This document shows, piece by piece, positions 34,992 through 43,163 of a DNA stretch of 64,000 nucleotides; within the stretch, counting starts at the first letter, position 1; the number at the start of each line of letters is the position of its first letter. The notes under the pieces are model-generated. The model was not told the origin of the DNA and did not search any database. It saw only the letters and a program-made list of their open reading frames with translations. The stretch is from Brevibacterium picturae. Lineage in GTDB: Bacteria; Actinomycetota; Actinomycetes; Actinomycetales; Brevibacteriaceae. Both the position numbers and the translations under genes were made by a program. The stretch is from NCBI RefSeq assembly GCF_030453725.1, contig NZ_JAKDJU010000001.1, positions 1 to 64,000 on the forward strand. Direction: 5' to 3'.

Positions 34992-36662
34992 TCACTCGTC
35001 TCCCCCGGCCTTGCGACCCCGGGCATTCCGCTGCCCACGGCTCCGACCCTCGGCTTCGTCGCCAGATTCGTCGGCGAGATCCTTCGCGAGGTCCTCCGCC
35101 GCCCGTTCGACCATCGAGTCCTCGCCGCGGGCCAGAGCCGCGACTTCTGCCTGGCCGTCCTTGATCCGCACCCACATGCGTCGACGCGGGATGAACAGGG
35201 ACAGCCCCAGCCCCAGCAGCACTGCGATCGCGCTGGCGAGCATCAGACCCTGCGTCGGGTCCTGGGAGATGTCGACGGCGATGTAGCGTTTGACTCCGTC
35301 GAATGTCACCGAACCGCCATCGGGAAGCTCCCGAGTCTCTCCCTGGGACAGCTGGATGAGCAGAGGATTGCCGTCAGGATCGGTCATCTCCGTCATATTC
35401 TCGGCCTCGATCGTGTACACCGACTGCGGCGTCCCGTCGTCGAGACCCAGGTCACCGGTGTATCCGCTCATCACAAGGTAGGGGTTGCGCAGACCGGCAA
35501 AGCTCGACACCAGTTCGCCGTTCTCATTCTGAGTCGCGGTCGGCAGGAAGACACCGACGAATCCCATCTGAGTCCCCGCAGCGTCCGGGACCTTGATGAC
35601 GCCCTCGGAGGTGTAGCCGGGGTCTCCGCCGTCAGGGATGAACACCTGCGGGCCGGACTGCACTACCTGCCCCTTGGCATCTTTGACCGTGACTTCCGGG
35701 GCATACCCGTTTCCTGTCAGGTAGACGCCCGTCCCGGCCACGCGCACGGGTTCGTTGACCCGCAGAGTGTGCTTCTCACTCTTCCCATCGGCAGTGGTCG
35801 TGACCTTCGCATCAAAGGTACGAGGCTGACCGAACTGGCTGCCCGGGGCCTGGTCGTCGAAGGTGGCGTCGAAGTCGTCGAGTTTGAGCCGGAAGTCCGG
35901 CAGGTTGTCTGCGTCATAGTAGGAGCCCGGTTCGAACGAGTCGTAGGCGACCAGAGAGTTCGTGAAGGTGTCGCCCTCGACGAGGATCCGCTGACCCTCA
36001 TATCCGAACAGGGAACCGATCGCCATCGTCAGAGTCGCGACGAGGAGAGCGATGTGGAAGACGAGGTTGCCGGTCTCGCGCAGATAGCCTCGTTCAGCCG
36101 CCACATGATCCGTGTTGCGCACGGTCCGGTAGCCGAGCCTCTTCAGTCGGGCTTGGGCTGCGTCGAGGAAATCCTGGTCTGCGGTTTCGCGGGATTCGGC
36201 AGATCCCGTCGCCGAGGTGAAGGTTTCGTATCCGGGCATCCGACCCAACCGCCTCGGTGCCTTGGGCGGGGCCGAACGCATGGCCTTCCAATGCTGGGCC
36301 GAACGTGGGATCACACAGCCGATGAGCGAGATCATCAGCAGGAGATAGATGGCGGAGAACCAGATCGAGGAGTACACATCGAACATCTGTACGCGATCGA
36401 GGAACTGGCCCCAGGCGCCGTTGGATTCGAGGAACGTGTTGACCCGGCCCGGATCCTGGATGCGCTGCGGCAGCAATGAGCCCGGAATCGCCGCCATGGC
36501 GAGGACGAGGAGGAGGATCAGCGCCACCCGCATGGTCGTCAGCTGGCGCCACGCCCACCGGCACATGCCGATGAAGCCCAGCTGCGGCTGGGTCACACCG
36601 GACTTGTGGCTGCCACCCTGCTTGCTGTTGTCAGCCTTCTTGTCGGCGGTCTTCTTCGCCAC
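34992..36662 (-). CDS. resB: Cytochrome c biogenesis protein ResB
   Basis: The 556-aa protein has three N-terminal helices (including ALILLLVLAMAAIPGSLLPQ and the IYLLLMISLIGCVIPR helix), a large extracytoplasmic domain and one C-terminal helix. QRIQDPGRVNTFLE and SSIWFSAIYLLLM are ResB signatures. With CcsB it moves heme to the outside and attaches it to apocytochrome c. The C-terminal tail is charged and disordered. The GTG start overlaps the ccdA stop by one base. Confidence 0.93.
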   Translation of the reverse strand: MAKKTADKKADNSKQGGSHKSGVTQPQLGFIGMCRWAWRQLTTMRVALILLLVLAMAAIPGSLLPQRIQDPGRVNTFLESNGAWGQFLDRVQMFDVYSSIWFSAIYLLLMISLIGCVIPRSAQHWKAMRSAPPKAPRRLGRMPGYETFTSATGSAESRETADQDFLDAAQARLKRLGYRTVRNTDHVAAERGYLRETGNLVFHIALLVATLTMAIGSLFGYEGQRILVEGDTFTNSLVAYDSFEPGSYYDADNLPDFRLKLDDFDATFDDQAPGSQFGQPRTFDAKVTTTADGKSEKHTLRVNEPVRVAGTGVYLTGNGYAPEVTVKDAKGQVVQSGPQVFIPDGGDPGYTSEGVIKVPDAAGTQMGFVGVFLPTATQNENGELVSSFAGLRNPYLVMSGYTGDLGLDDGTPQSVYTIEAENMTEMTDPDGNPLLIQLSQGETRELPDGGSVTFDGVKRYIAVDISQDPTQGLMLASAIAVLLGLGLSLFIPRRRMWVRIKDGQAEVAALARGEDSMVERAAEDLAKDLADESGDEAEGRSRGQRNARGRKAGGDE

Positions 36663-37426
36663 TAGATCACCACTTCGAAATCATAGATCAGCCCCTGCAG
36701 AGAGGTCATCCACGCGTTCCACAGCCCCGAGGCCATGAGCACGCCCAACACGATGAGCATGATGCCCCCGGCACGCACGATCGCCGTCTGGTGCCTGCGT
36801 ACCCAGGTGAGACGGCCGGCGCCCTTGTGGATCGCCACCGCCAAGATGATGAACGGAATGCCCAGGCCCAGGCAGTACACGAATGCCAGGAGTGCCCCGC
36901 GCCAGATCGTTCCGTCTCCGCCGAAGCTCACCGACATCGACAGCACTGCCGACAGCGTCGGGCCCACGCAGGGTGCCCAGCCGAGGGCGAAGGTGGCGCC
37001 GAGGACCGGTGCACCCCAGAGGCCGGCCTTGGGACGGGCCCGGATCCGATGCTCGGTCTGGAGCAGGCCGAAACCGCCCATGAAGACGAAGCCGGCGATG
37101 ATGACGACGACGCCGAGGACCCTGATGAGGATGTCCTGCCATTGTGAGAACATCGCGCCCAGGGCCGAGAACCCGGTTCCCAGCAGCACGAAGACGATGG
37201 TGAAGCCGAGGACGAAGAGTGCAATCCCGACGACGACCCGCCAGGTCTCTTTGTCCCTGAGGGAGGATCCGCTCAGCCCGGTGACATAGCCGACGTAGCC
37301 GGGAACCAAAGGCAGCACGCAGGGTGAGGCGAAGGAGACGAGCCCGGCCAGTGCGGCCGCGCCGGCAGCCAGAAGCAGCGGCCCGGTGAGAACCGTTTGG
37401 GCGAAGTCCGCCCCGATCCCACTCAC
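36662..37426 (-). CDS. ccdA: Thiol-reductant membrane protein CcdA
   Basis: The 254-aa protein has six helices and the two redox Cys of CcdA, in SFASPCVLPLVPGYVGY and GWAPCVGPTLSAVL. It passes electrons from cytoplasmic thioredoxin to extracytoplasmic TlpA/ResA to keep apocytochrome Cys reduced. The GTG start overlaps the tlpA stop (GTGA), and the stop touches resB, so the order tlpA-ccdA-resB is tightly coupled. Confidence 0.93.
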   Translation of the reverse strand: MSGIGADFAQTVLTGPLLLAAGAAALAGLVSFASPCVLPLVPGYVGYVTGLSGSSLRDKETWRVVVGIALFVLGFTIVFVLLGTGFSALGAMFSQWQDILIRVLGVVVIIAGFVFMGGFGLLQTEHRIRARPKAGLWGAPVLGATFALGWAPCVGPTLSAVLSMSVSFGGDGTIWRGALLAFVYCLGLGIPFIILAVAIHKGAGRLTWVRRHQTAIVRAGGIMLIVLGVLMASGLWNAWMTSLQGLIYDFEVVI

Positions 37427-38037
37427 TCCGCCTGCACGTCCTCGATGAGTCCCTTGAGCGTCGACTCATCGACTTCTCCCACGACGCGGGCCGCGGCGCG
37501 GCCCTGCGCATCGAGGACGACCGTGGAAGGCGTGGCCTGCGGTGGGAGGACGCCCGAGAGCAGCGCGACCATGGCGCCGTCGGTGTCGAGCATATTCGCG
37601 TAGGGAATCTGGTAATTCGAGATGAACGCGTTGGCCGCGGCCTCCTGATCTCGGACGTTGACGCCCAGGAACTGGACCTCATCGCCGAACTCTTCGGCCA
37701 GGGATTTCAGTGCCGGGGCTTCCTTCCGGCACGGCGGGCAGGCCGCGTACCAGAGGTTGATGACGATCGGGGTGGGCCGGATATCGGCCAGCGACATCGA
37801 CGTCCCCTCGAGCGTCTCGAAGCTCAGCTCCAGCGGCTCGCCGCGTTCCTCGACAGCCACCTGTGACACGACACCGGATCCGGACACATAGCCCTGGTCG
37901 GATCCGGCCTGATCGGCCAGCTCATCGTTCTCGCTGCAGGCGCTGAGCACAACAGCGGTGCCGGCGACCAGTCCGGTCAGGAGGGTGCGGCGGTTCATCG
38001 GGTTGGTGCGGTTGAACCGATTGGGGCGGGCATTCAT
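37423..38037 (-). CDS. TlpA/ResA-type thioredoxin lipoprotein
   Basis: The 204-aa product has a lipoprotein signal ending LSAC (Cys34), possibly with the true start at the second Met (MNRRTLLTG). The thioredoxin fold has the active site CPPC in WYAACPPCRKEAP and the later cis-Pro region TPSTVVLDAQG. It probably reduces the CXXCH Cys of apocytochrome c with electrons from CcdA. It overlaps its upstream neighbour by four bases and ccdA by four bases. Confidence 0.9.
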   Translation of the reverse strand: MNARPNRFNRTNPMNRRTLLTGLVAGTAVVLSACSENDELADQAGSDQGYVSGSGVVSQVAVEERGEPLELSFETLEGTSMSLADIRPTPIVINLWYAACPPCRKEAPALKSLAEEFGDEVQFLGVNVRDQEAAANAFISNYQIPYANMLDTDGAMVALLSGVLPPQATPSTVVLDAQGRAAARVVGEVDESTLKGLIEDVQAE

Positions 38038-38675
38038 GCTCCCGCCACCGCTTGCCCGGGCTGCAGATCTGCACAGATGCTCTCGTAACTCACGGATACA
38101 AGTGTGGACGATTCGAATGTGAAACTGGTGATAGATGCCAGGTCACACTCCCGTTTCCGAGGGTCGTGGACGAGTGAGCGCGACTCCCCCGCCAGACGTG
38201 TCATCCAGATCGGAAGCTGATGGGAGACGATGACCCCCTCGGCCTCGGGGCCGTGTTTGGCGAGCTTGGCGCGCAGGCTGGCCATGGCTGCCTGCATGCG
38301 CAGCACGATCTGCCTGTAGGGCTCGCCCCAAGACGGTGTCAGCGGGTTGTACAGACGCACCAGATTGCGCGGCTCGGCCAGCCTGCGACCGTTGACCTTC
38401 TGCCCCTCGAAGGAGTTTGCGGCCTCGATCACACGGTCGTCGGTGAAGACAGGCAGGTCGAGTCGCTGATGCAGCGGAGCGATCGTCTGCTGTGCCCGCA
38501 GCAGCGGGGAGGCCACGAGCTCGACCGGAGGCGCCGAGGCGGCGGCGAAATGCTCGCCGACGCGTCGGGCCATCTCGTGGCCGCGTTCGGTCAGGCCGAA
38601 GTTCGGCAGCCGACCATAGAGGATGCCCTCGGGGTTGTCGACCTCCCCATGTCTGACCAGGTGGATCGTGGTCAT
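38034..38675 (-). CDS. Histidine phosphatase-family protein
   Basis: The 213-aa product has the phosphoglycerate-mutase-like RHG motif in LVRHGEVDNP (8-10) and a second catalytic His in VIVSHQLPIWM. The substrate is unknown. It is wedged between hemL and tlpA, sharing one base with hemL and four with tlpA. Phosphatases of this type often occupy this position in actinobacterial heme-cytochrome clusters (recalled). Confidence 0.85.
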   Translation of the reverse strand: MTTIHLVRHGEVDNPEGILYGRLPNFGLTERGHEMARRVGEHFAAASAPPVELVASPLLRAQQTIAPLHQRLDLPVFTDDRVIEAANSFEGQKVNGRRLAEPRNLVRLYNPLTPSWGEPYRQIVLRMQAAMASLRAKLAKHGPEAEGVIVSHQLPIWMTRLAGESRSLVHDPRKRECDLASITSFTFESSTLVSVSYESICADLQPGQAVAGA

Positions 38676-40012
38676 CAGTTCACCTGTGTGTTCGGTACCG
38701 ATGCTGCGGCCTTGGCCGCGGCGGGCAGGGCCGAGATGATCTGATCGAGGATCTCATCGGTGTGGGCGTAGGAGAGGAACCAGGCTTCGAAGGCACTCGG
38801 CGGCATGTGGATACCCTGATCGAGCATCGAGTTGAAGAACGCGGAATAGCGTTCGACGTTCTGCGTGCGTGCATCGTCGTAGTTGATGACCTCACGGTCG
38901 GTGAAGAAGACGGAGAACATCGAATTCGCCGACTGGATGGTGTGTGCGACCCCTTCGGCCTCCAGCGCCGAGGTGACCGCGGGCCGCAGAGCCTCCGCCG
39001 CGCGAGAGATGTGAGAGTACACATCGAGTTCGGTCGTCAGCTTCAGTGTGGTCAGACCGGCGGCCGTGGCCACAGGATTCCCCGACAGGGTCCCGGCCTG
39101 GTAGACGGGCCCGGTCGGTGCCAGGTGCTCCATCACGTCGGCGCGTCCGCCGAACGCCGCGGCGGGGAAGCCTCCGCCCATGACCTTCCCGAAGGTGAAC
39201 AGGTCGGCAGGGCCTTCCGGGTAGCCGAGCGATTCGGCTTCGAAGCCGTACCAGCCTGCGGCGGAGACGCGGAAGCCGGTCATCACCTCGTCGCTGATCA
39301 TCAGTGCGCCGTGGGCCTTGGTCAGGCGCCGGATGGTGTTGGTGAAGCCATCGCGTGGAGGCACGACGCCCATGTTTCCCGGGCTGGCCTCTGTGATGAC
39401 GCAGGCGATCTCGTCACCGTGTTCGTTGAAGACGGCCTCCAGGCCGGCCGCATCGTTGTAGTCGACGACGATCGTGTCCGAGGCCTGGGCGCCGGTCACG
39501 CCCGGGGTGTCGGGCAGGGAGAAGGTGGCCAGACCGGAGCCGGCCTGGGCCAGCAGAGAGTCGACGTGGCCGTGGTAGCAGCCGGCGAACTTCACGATCT
39601 TCGCTCGCCCTGTGTAGCCGCGGGCCAGTCGGATGGCGCTCATGGTGGCTTCGGTGCCCGAGGACACGAGCCGGACCTGGTCGACGGGGTCGACGCGGGC
39701 CACGATCTCCTCGGCGAGTTCGACCTCACCGGTCGACGGGGTGCCGAAGGAGAAGCCCTTCACGGCGGCTTCCTGCACGGCGGCGAGCACCTCGGGGCGG
39801 GAATGTCCCATGATCATGGGACCCCACGAACCGATGAGATCGATGTAATCATTGCCGTCGGCGTCGCGCAGCCACGCTCCCGTCGCCGAGGTGACGAAGC
39901 GCGGGGTGCCTCCGACGGCCTTGAATGCCCGCACCGGTGAGTTCACTCCACCGGGGATGACGTGTTCGGCGCGCTCGAACAGCGCTGCCGACTTCGCGGT
40001 CTCGTGGTTCAT
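38675..40012 (-). CDS. hemL: Glutamate-1-semialdehyde 2,1-aminomutase
   Basis: The 445-aa PLP enzyme makes 5-aminolevulinate from glutamate-1-semialdehyde. Motifs are [57 protein letters not shown] and the PLP Lys in [14 protein letters not shown] 40012 is selected because AGGAG is nearby; a longer open frame upstream is not coding. It consumes the product of the HemA part of the HemA-HemC fusion in the same cluster. Confidence 0.96.
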   Translation of the reverse strand: MNHETAKSAALFERAEHVIPGGVNSPVRAFKAVGGTPRFVTSATGAWLRDADGNDYIDLIGSWGPMIMGHSRPEVLAAVQEAAVKGFSFGTPSTGEVELAEEIVARVDPVDQVRLVSSGTEATMSAIRLARGYTGRAKIVKFAGCYHGHVDSLLAQAGSGLATFSLPDTPGVTGAQASDTIVVDYNDAAGLEAVFNEHGDEIACVITEASPGNMGVVPPRDGFTNTIRRLTKAHGALMISDEVMTGFRVSAAGWYGFEAESLGYPEGPADLFTFGKVMGGGFPAAAFGGRADVMEHLAPTGPVYQAGTLSGNPVATAAGLTTLKLTTELDVYSHISRAAEALRPAVTSALEAEGVAHTIQSANSMFSVFFTDREVINYDDARTQNVERYSAFFNSMLDQGIHMPPSAFEAWFLSYAHTDEILDQIISALPAAAKAAASVPNTQVN

Positions 40013-40049
40013 GGGTTCTCCTGAAGTAGTCGCCGGTTCGGTGATCTGC

Positions 40050-40565
40050 TCAGTCGGCAGACGTCGTTGGTTCGATGTCGGACGGTGGTGTGTCGACGGG
40101 GCCCTTGCCGATCTCACGCATATGTGCGGTGACCTTTCCGAACACACGCCCCAGGGTCGCCATCTCCTCCGGTTCGAGGAGATCGACGAGGTGGTCGCGG
40201 ACGCCTCCCACGTGGAGGGGCGCCATGGTGACGAGGAGTTCCCAGCCGACCTCGGTCATCTGGCAGTTGACCCCGCGCCCGTCTTCGGGGATGGCGAAGC
40301 GCTCGAGGAGGCCCTTCTTCTCCATCCGGGCCACACTGTGGGTCAGCCGGGAGCGCGACATCGTGGTGTCCATCGCGAGCAGAGCCATCCGCATCGTGCG
40401 GTTCTCATGTTCGCTCAGCCGCACCAGGATCTCGTATTCGGGCATGCCGATGCCGTGGTTGTCACGCAGCTCCTTGTCCAGCTGCACGGTCAGCAGCTGT
40501 GAGCCGGTGAGGTAGCTCCTCCAGGCCTTCTGATCGGGACTGCTCAGCCATCGTGGCTCGCTCAT
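40050..40565 (-). CDS. MarR-family transcriptional regulator
   Basis: The 171-aa winged-helix protein begins [20 protein letters not shown]. Motifs are [42 protein letters not shown] and [23 protein letters not shown] 40565 shares a base with the hemB stop (TGATG). A MarR gene inside a hem operon suggests control by heme, a porphyrin or redox state, but no operator was identified. A longer reading frame extends upstream to 40757 inside hemB and is rejected. Confidence 0.9.
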   Translation of the reverse strand: MSEPRWLSSPDQKAWRSYLTGSQLLTVQLDKELRDNHGIGMPEYEILVRLSEHENRTMRMALLAMDTTMSRSRLTHSVARMEKKGLLERFAIPEDGRGVNCQMTEVGWELLVTMAPLHVGGVRDHLVDLLEPEEMATLGRVFGKVTAHMREIGKGPVDTPPSDIEPTTSAD

Positions 40566-41569
40566 CAGTACGCTCCGCCCGGTTTCTGAGCATTCAGTCG
40601 CTGAGCGACTTCCGTGGCCCAGTAGGTCAGCACCGCGTCGGCACCGGCGCGTTTGAAGGCGATGAGGGACTCCTCGATGGCGCGGTCGCGGTCGATGGCT
40701 CCGGCTGCGGCCGCGAATTCGATCATCGCGTATTCTCCGGACACCTGGTAGGCCCACACGGGCACCGGCGATTCGCAGGCCGCCTCGGCGAGGACGTCGA
40801 GGTAGGGCATGCCGGGTTTGACCATGACGACGTCGGCGCCTTCGGCCAGGTCGAGGTCGAGTTCGCGCATCGCCTCACGGCCGTTCGCGGGATCCTGCTG
40901 GTAGGTCTTACGGTCGCCCTGAAGTTCCGAGTCAACGGCCTCGCGGAAGGGACCGAAGAACGCCGAAGCATACTTCGCGGAGTAGGCCATCACGACGACG
41001 TCGGTGAAGCCTTCGAGGTCGAGGGCCTCCCGGCAGACCCCGACCTGACCATCCATCATGCCCGACAGTCCCACCACGTGGGCTCCGGAGCGTGCCTGGG
41101 CCACGGCCATGGAAGCGTAGCGCGTCAGTGTTGCGTCGTTGTCGACGCCGCCGGCGGAGTCGAGGACTCCGCAGTGCCCGTGGGAGGTGAACTCGTCGAG
41201 GCAGAGATCGGCCATGATGACCGTCGTATCGCCGAGGTTGTCCCGCAGCAGCGTCAATGCGCGGTTGAGGATGCCCTCGGGGTCATCGGCTTGGGAGCCG
41301 TCGTTGTCCTTGTGCTCCGGGATTCCGAACAGCATGAGTCCCCCGACTCCGGCATCGACAGCCTCATTGGCGGCTTCGAGCAGGGAGTCCAAGGTGTGCT
41401 GGACGACCCCGGGCATGCTGGTCAGCGGCACCGGCTCGCTCAGTGTCTCCTTGACGAACAGGGGCAGGATGAGATCGGCCGGGTGCAGGCGCGCCTCGGA
41501 GACGAGCCGGCGCAGGGCCGGTGTCGTCCGCAGGCGACGGGGCCGAACGGTTCCGGGGACCAATGTCAT
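40565..41569 (-). CDS. hemB: Delta-aminolevulinic acid dehydratase
   Basis: The 334-aa enzyme condenses two ALA to porphobilinogen. The two active-site Lys are in [14 protein letters not shown] and [11 protein letters not shown]. The metal region reads [14 protein letters not shown]: the first and third Cys of the zinc triad are kept but the middle one is Asp, a mixed type known in actinobacteria. ATG 41569 is chosen one base after the hemD stop; the longer upstream frame is not needed. Confidence 0.96.
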   Translation of the reverse strand: MTLVPGTVRPRRLRTTPALRRLVSEARLHPADLILPLFVKETLSEPVPLTSMPGVVQHTLDSLLEAANEAVDAGVGGLMLFGIPEHKDNDGSQADDPEGILNRALTLLRDNLGDTTVIMADLCLDEFTSHGHCGVLDSAGGVDNDATLTRYASMAVAQARSGAHVVGLSGMMDGQVGVCREALDLEGFTDVVVMAYSAKYASAFFGPFREAVDSELQGDRKTYQQDPANGREAMRELDLDLAEGADVVMVKPGMPYLDVLAEAACESPVPVWAYQVSGEYAMIEFAAAAGAIDRDRAIEESLIAFKRAGADAVLTYWATEVAQRLNAQKPGGAY

Positions 41570-41570
41570 G

Positions 41571-43163
41571 TCAGGCCTTCTTTCTGCGGCGCTTCTGGCT
41601 GGGGCGCGTCGGGGTGGTCCCCGCCGCCAGGTCATCCTCGCGTGCGGACATCGCGAACTCGACGAGTCCGTCGATGAGGGAGGTGAGGTTGGCCTCCTCG
41701 GCGAGGACGTCGACTCGCAGTCCGTGTTCGGCCGCGGTGTTCGCCGTGGCCGGTCCGATGCAGCAGATCACCGAGGTCGGAGCCGGTTTGCCCGCAATAC
41801 CGACGAGGTTGCGCACCGTGGAGGATGAGGTGAAGAGGAAGGCGTCGAAGTCGCCGGCCTTGATGGCCTCCCGAATCGGGGCAGGCGGCGGTGAGGCGCG
41901 CACGGTTCGGTAAGCCGTGACGTCGTCGGGATCCCACCCCTTCTCCAGCAGACCGGCCACGAGCACCTCGGTGGCGATGTCGGCGCGCGGCAGCAGCACC
42001 GCGTTCATGGGATCGATGTCATCGACGTAGTCGGGCCAGGCCGCCGCCAGGCCGCGGGCCGAATGCTCGCCGTCGGGAACCAGGTCAGGGGTGATGCCCC
42101 AGTCGACGAGGGCGGCGGCGGTGCGTCCGCCCACGGCCGCGACCTTCACGCCCGAGAGTGAGCGGGAGTCGAGGCCGAAGTCCTCGAACCACATGCGCAC
42201 CGCGCGAACAGCGTTGACCGAGGTGAAGCCCACCCATTCGTATGATCCGTCGACGAGGCCGCGGATCGCCTTCTCCATCTGCGTCGGTGTGCGCGGGGGT
42301 TGGACGGCGATCGTGGGAACAACGGTGCCGACAGCACCCAGCTCACCGAGCGCCTCGGCGGTGGAGGTGCCCTGTTCTTTCGTCCGAGGGATGAGGACCT
42401 GCCAGCCGAAGAGCGGTTTCGACTCGAACCAGCTGAGTGCACCTCTGGATTCCACGCCCTGTCCCATGATGACCACCATACGATCTCCGCCGGTCTGTGC
42501 CATCGTCAGGGCCTGTCGCAGGCTGGTCTCCACACTCGTCTGATCTGTGGTGGAGATGCCCCAGCCCAGAAGCACCTTCGTGTCCTCGTCCCATCCGTCG
42601 TCGAGCAGGGCGCGGATGGCCTGCTCGTGGTCGGCGGCGGTGCCCGTGAGCACGTGGGTCGTATTGCGGTGCCGGGAGACGTCGACGTGGGTCTGCGGGC
42701 CGGCCTCGATGAAGCGGACCGAACGGACGCGGTTCGTCGTCAGGGCAGTGCCCGTGTACGCGGAGGTGGCCGCGGACAGTCCGACCCCGGGCACGATCTC
42801 GACCTCAACCTCGGCCTTGCGGCACACCGCGGCCTCAGCCGTCGTCGTGGTGAAGAGGATGCCGTCGTCGGAGCTCAGCCTCACCACGGTCTTATCGGGC
42901 CTGGCGAGTTCAGCGAGCTTGCGTCCCCGGGTGGAAGCCGTGGCACCGAGCTGGGCGGCCTCGATGATCTCGGTGGCCTGCGGCACGTAGGCGGTGACGA
43001 TCTCCGAATGCACGTGGGTGTCGTAGACGACGATCTCTGCGTTCGCGAGGATGTCGGCGCCGCGGATCGTCATCAGAGCCGACTCACCGGGACCGCTGCC
43101 GACGAATACGACGCGGGGCGAGACGGGCAGAAGGCGACGGGGCTGGACCTGGCCGGTTGTCAT
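41571..43163 (-). CDS. hemD: Uroporphyrinogen-III synthase fused to a degenerate SUMT-like domain
   Basis: The 530-aa product has two domains. Residues about 16-240 are a tetrapyrrole-methylase fold ([34 protein letters not shown]). Residues about 250-505 are a HemD fold ([53 protein letters not shown]). HemD closes the tetrapyrrole ring. The methylase lacks the usual RxKGGDPFxFGRG motif, reading [17 protein letters not shown] instead, so methyl transfer is doubtful. The start overlaps the hemA-hemC stop (ATGA). The C-terminal tail is basic. Confidence 0.92.
   Translation of the reverse strand: MTTGQVQPRRLLPVSPRVVFVGSGPGESALMTIRGADILANAEIVVYDTHVHSEIVTAYVPQATEIIEAAQLGATASTRGRKLAELARPDKTVVRLSSDDGILFTTTTAEAAVCRKAEVEVEIVPGVGLSAATSAYTGTALTTNRVRSVRFIEAGPQTHVDVSRHRNTTHVLTGTAADHEQAIRALLDDGWDEDTKVLLGWGISTTDQTSVETSLRQALTMAQTGGDRMVVIMGQGVESRGALSWFESKPLFGWQVLIPRTKEQGTSTAEALGELGAVGTVVPTIAVQPPRTPTQMEKAIRGLVDGSYEWVGFTSVNAVRAVRMWFEDFGLDSRSLSGVKVAAVGGRTAAALVDWGITPDLVPDGEHSARGLAAAWPDYVDDIDPMNAVLLPRADIATEVLVAGLLEKGWDPDDVTAYRTVRASPPPAPIREAIKAGDFDAFLFTSSSTVRNLVGIAGKPAPTSVICCIGPATANTAAEHGLRVDVLAEEANLTSLIDGLVEFAMSAREDDLAAGTTPTRPSQKRRRKKA

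Noticed and set aside
38762..39940. A 392-codon plus-strand frame opposite hemL
   Set aside because: It is antisense to an intact PLP enzyme and composed of Gly/Arg/Val-rich sequence.
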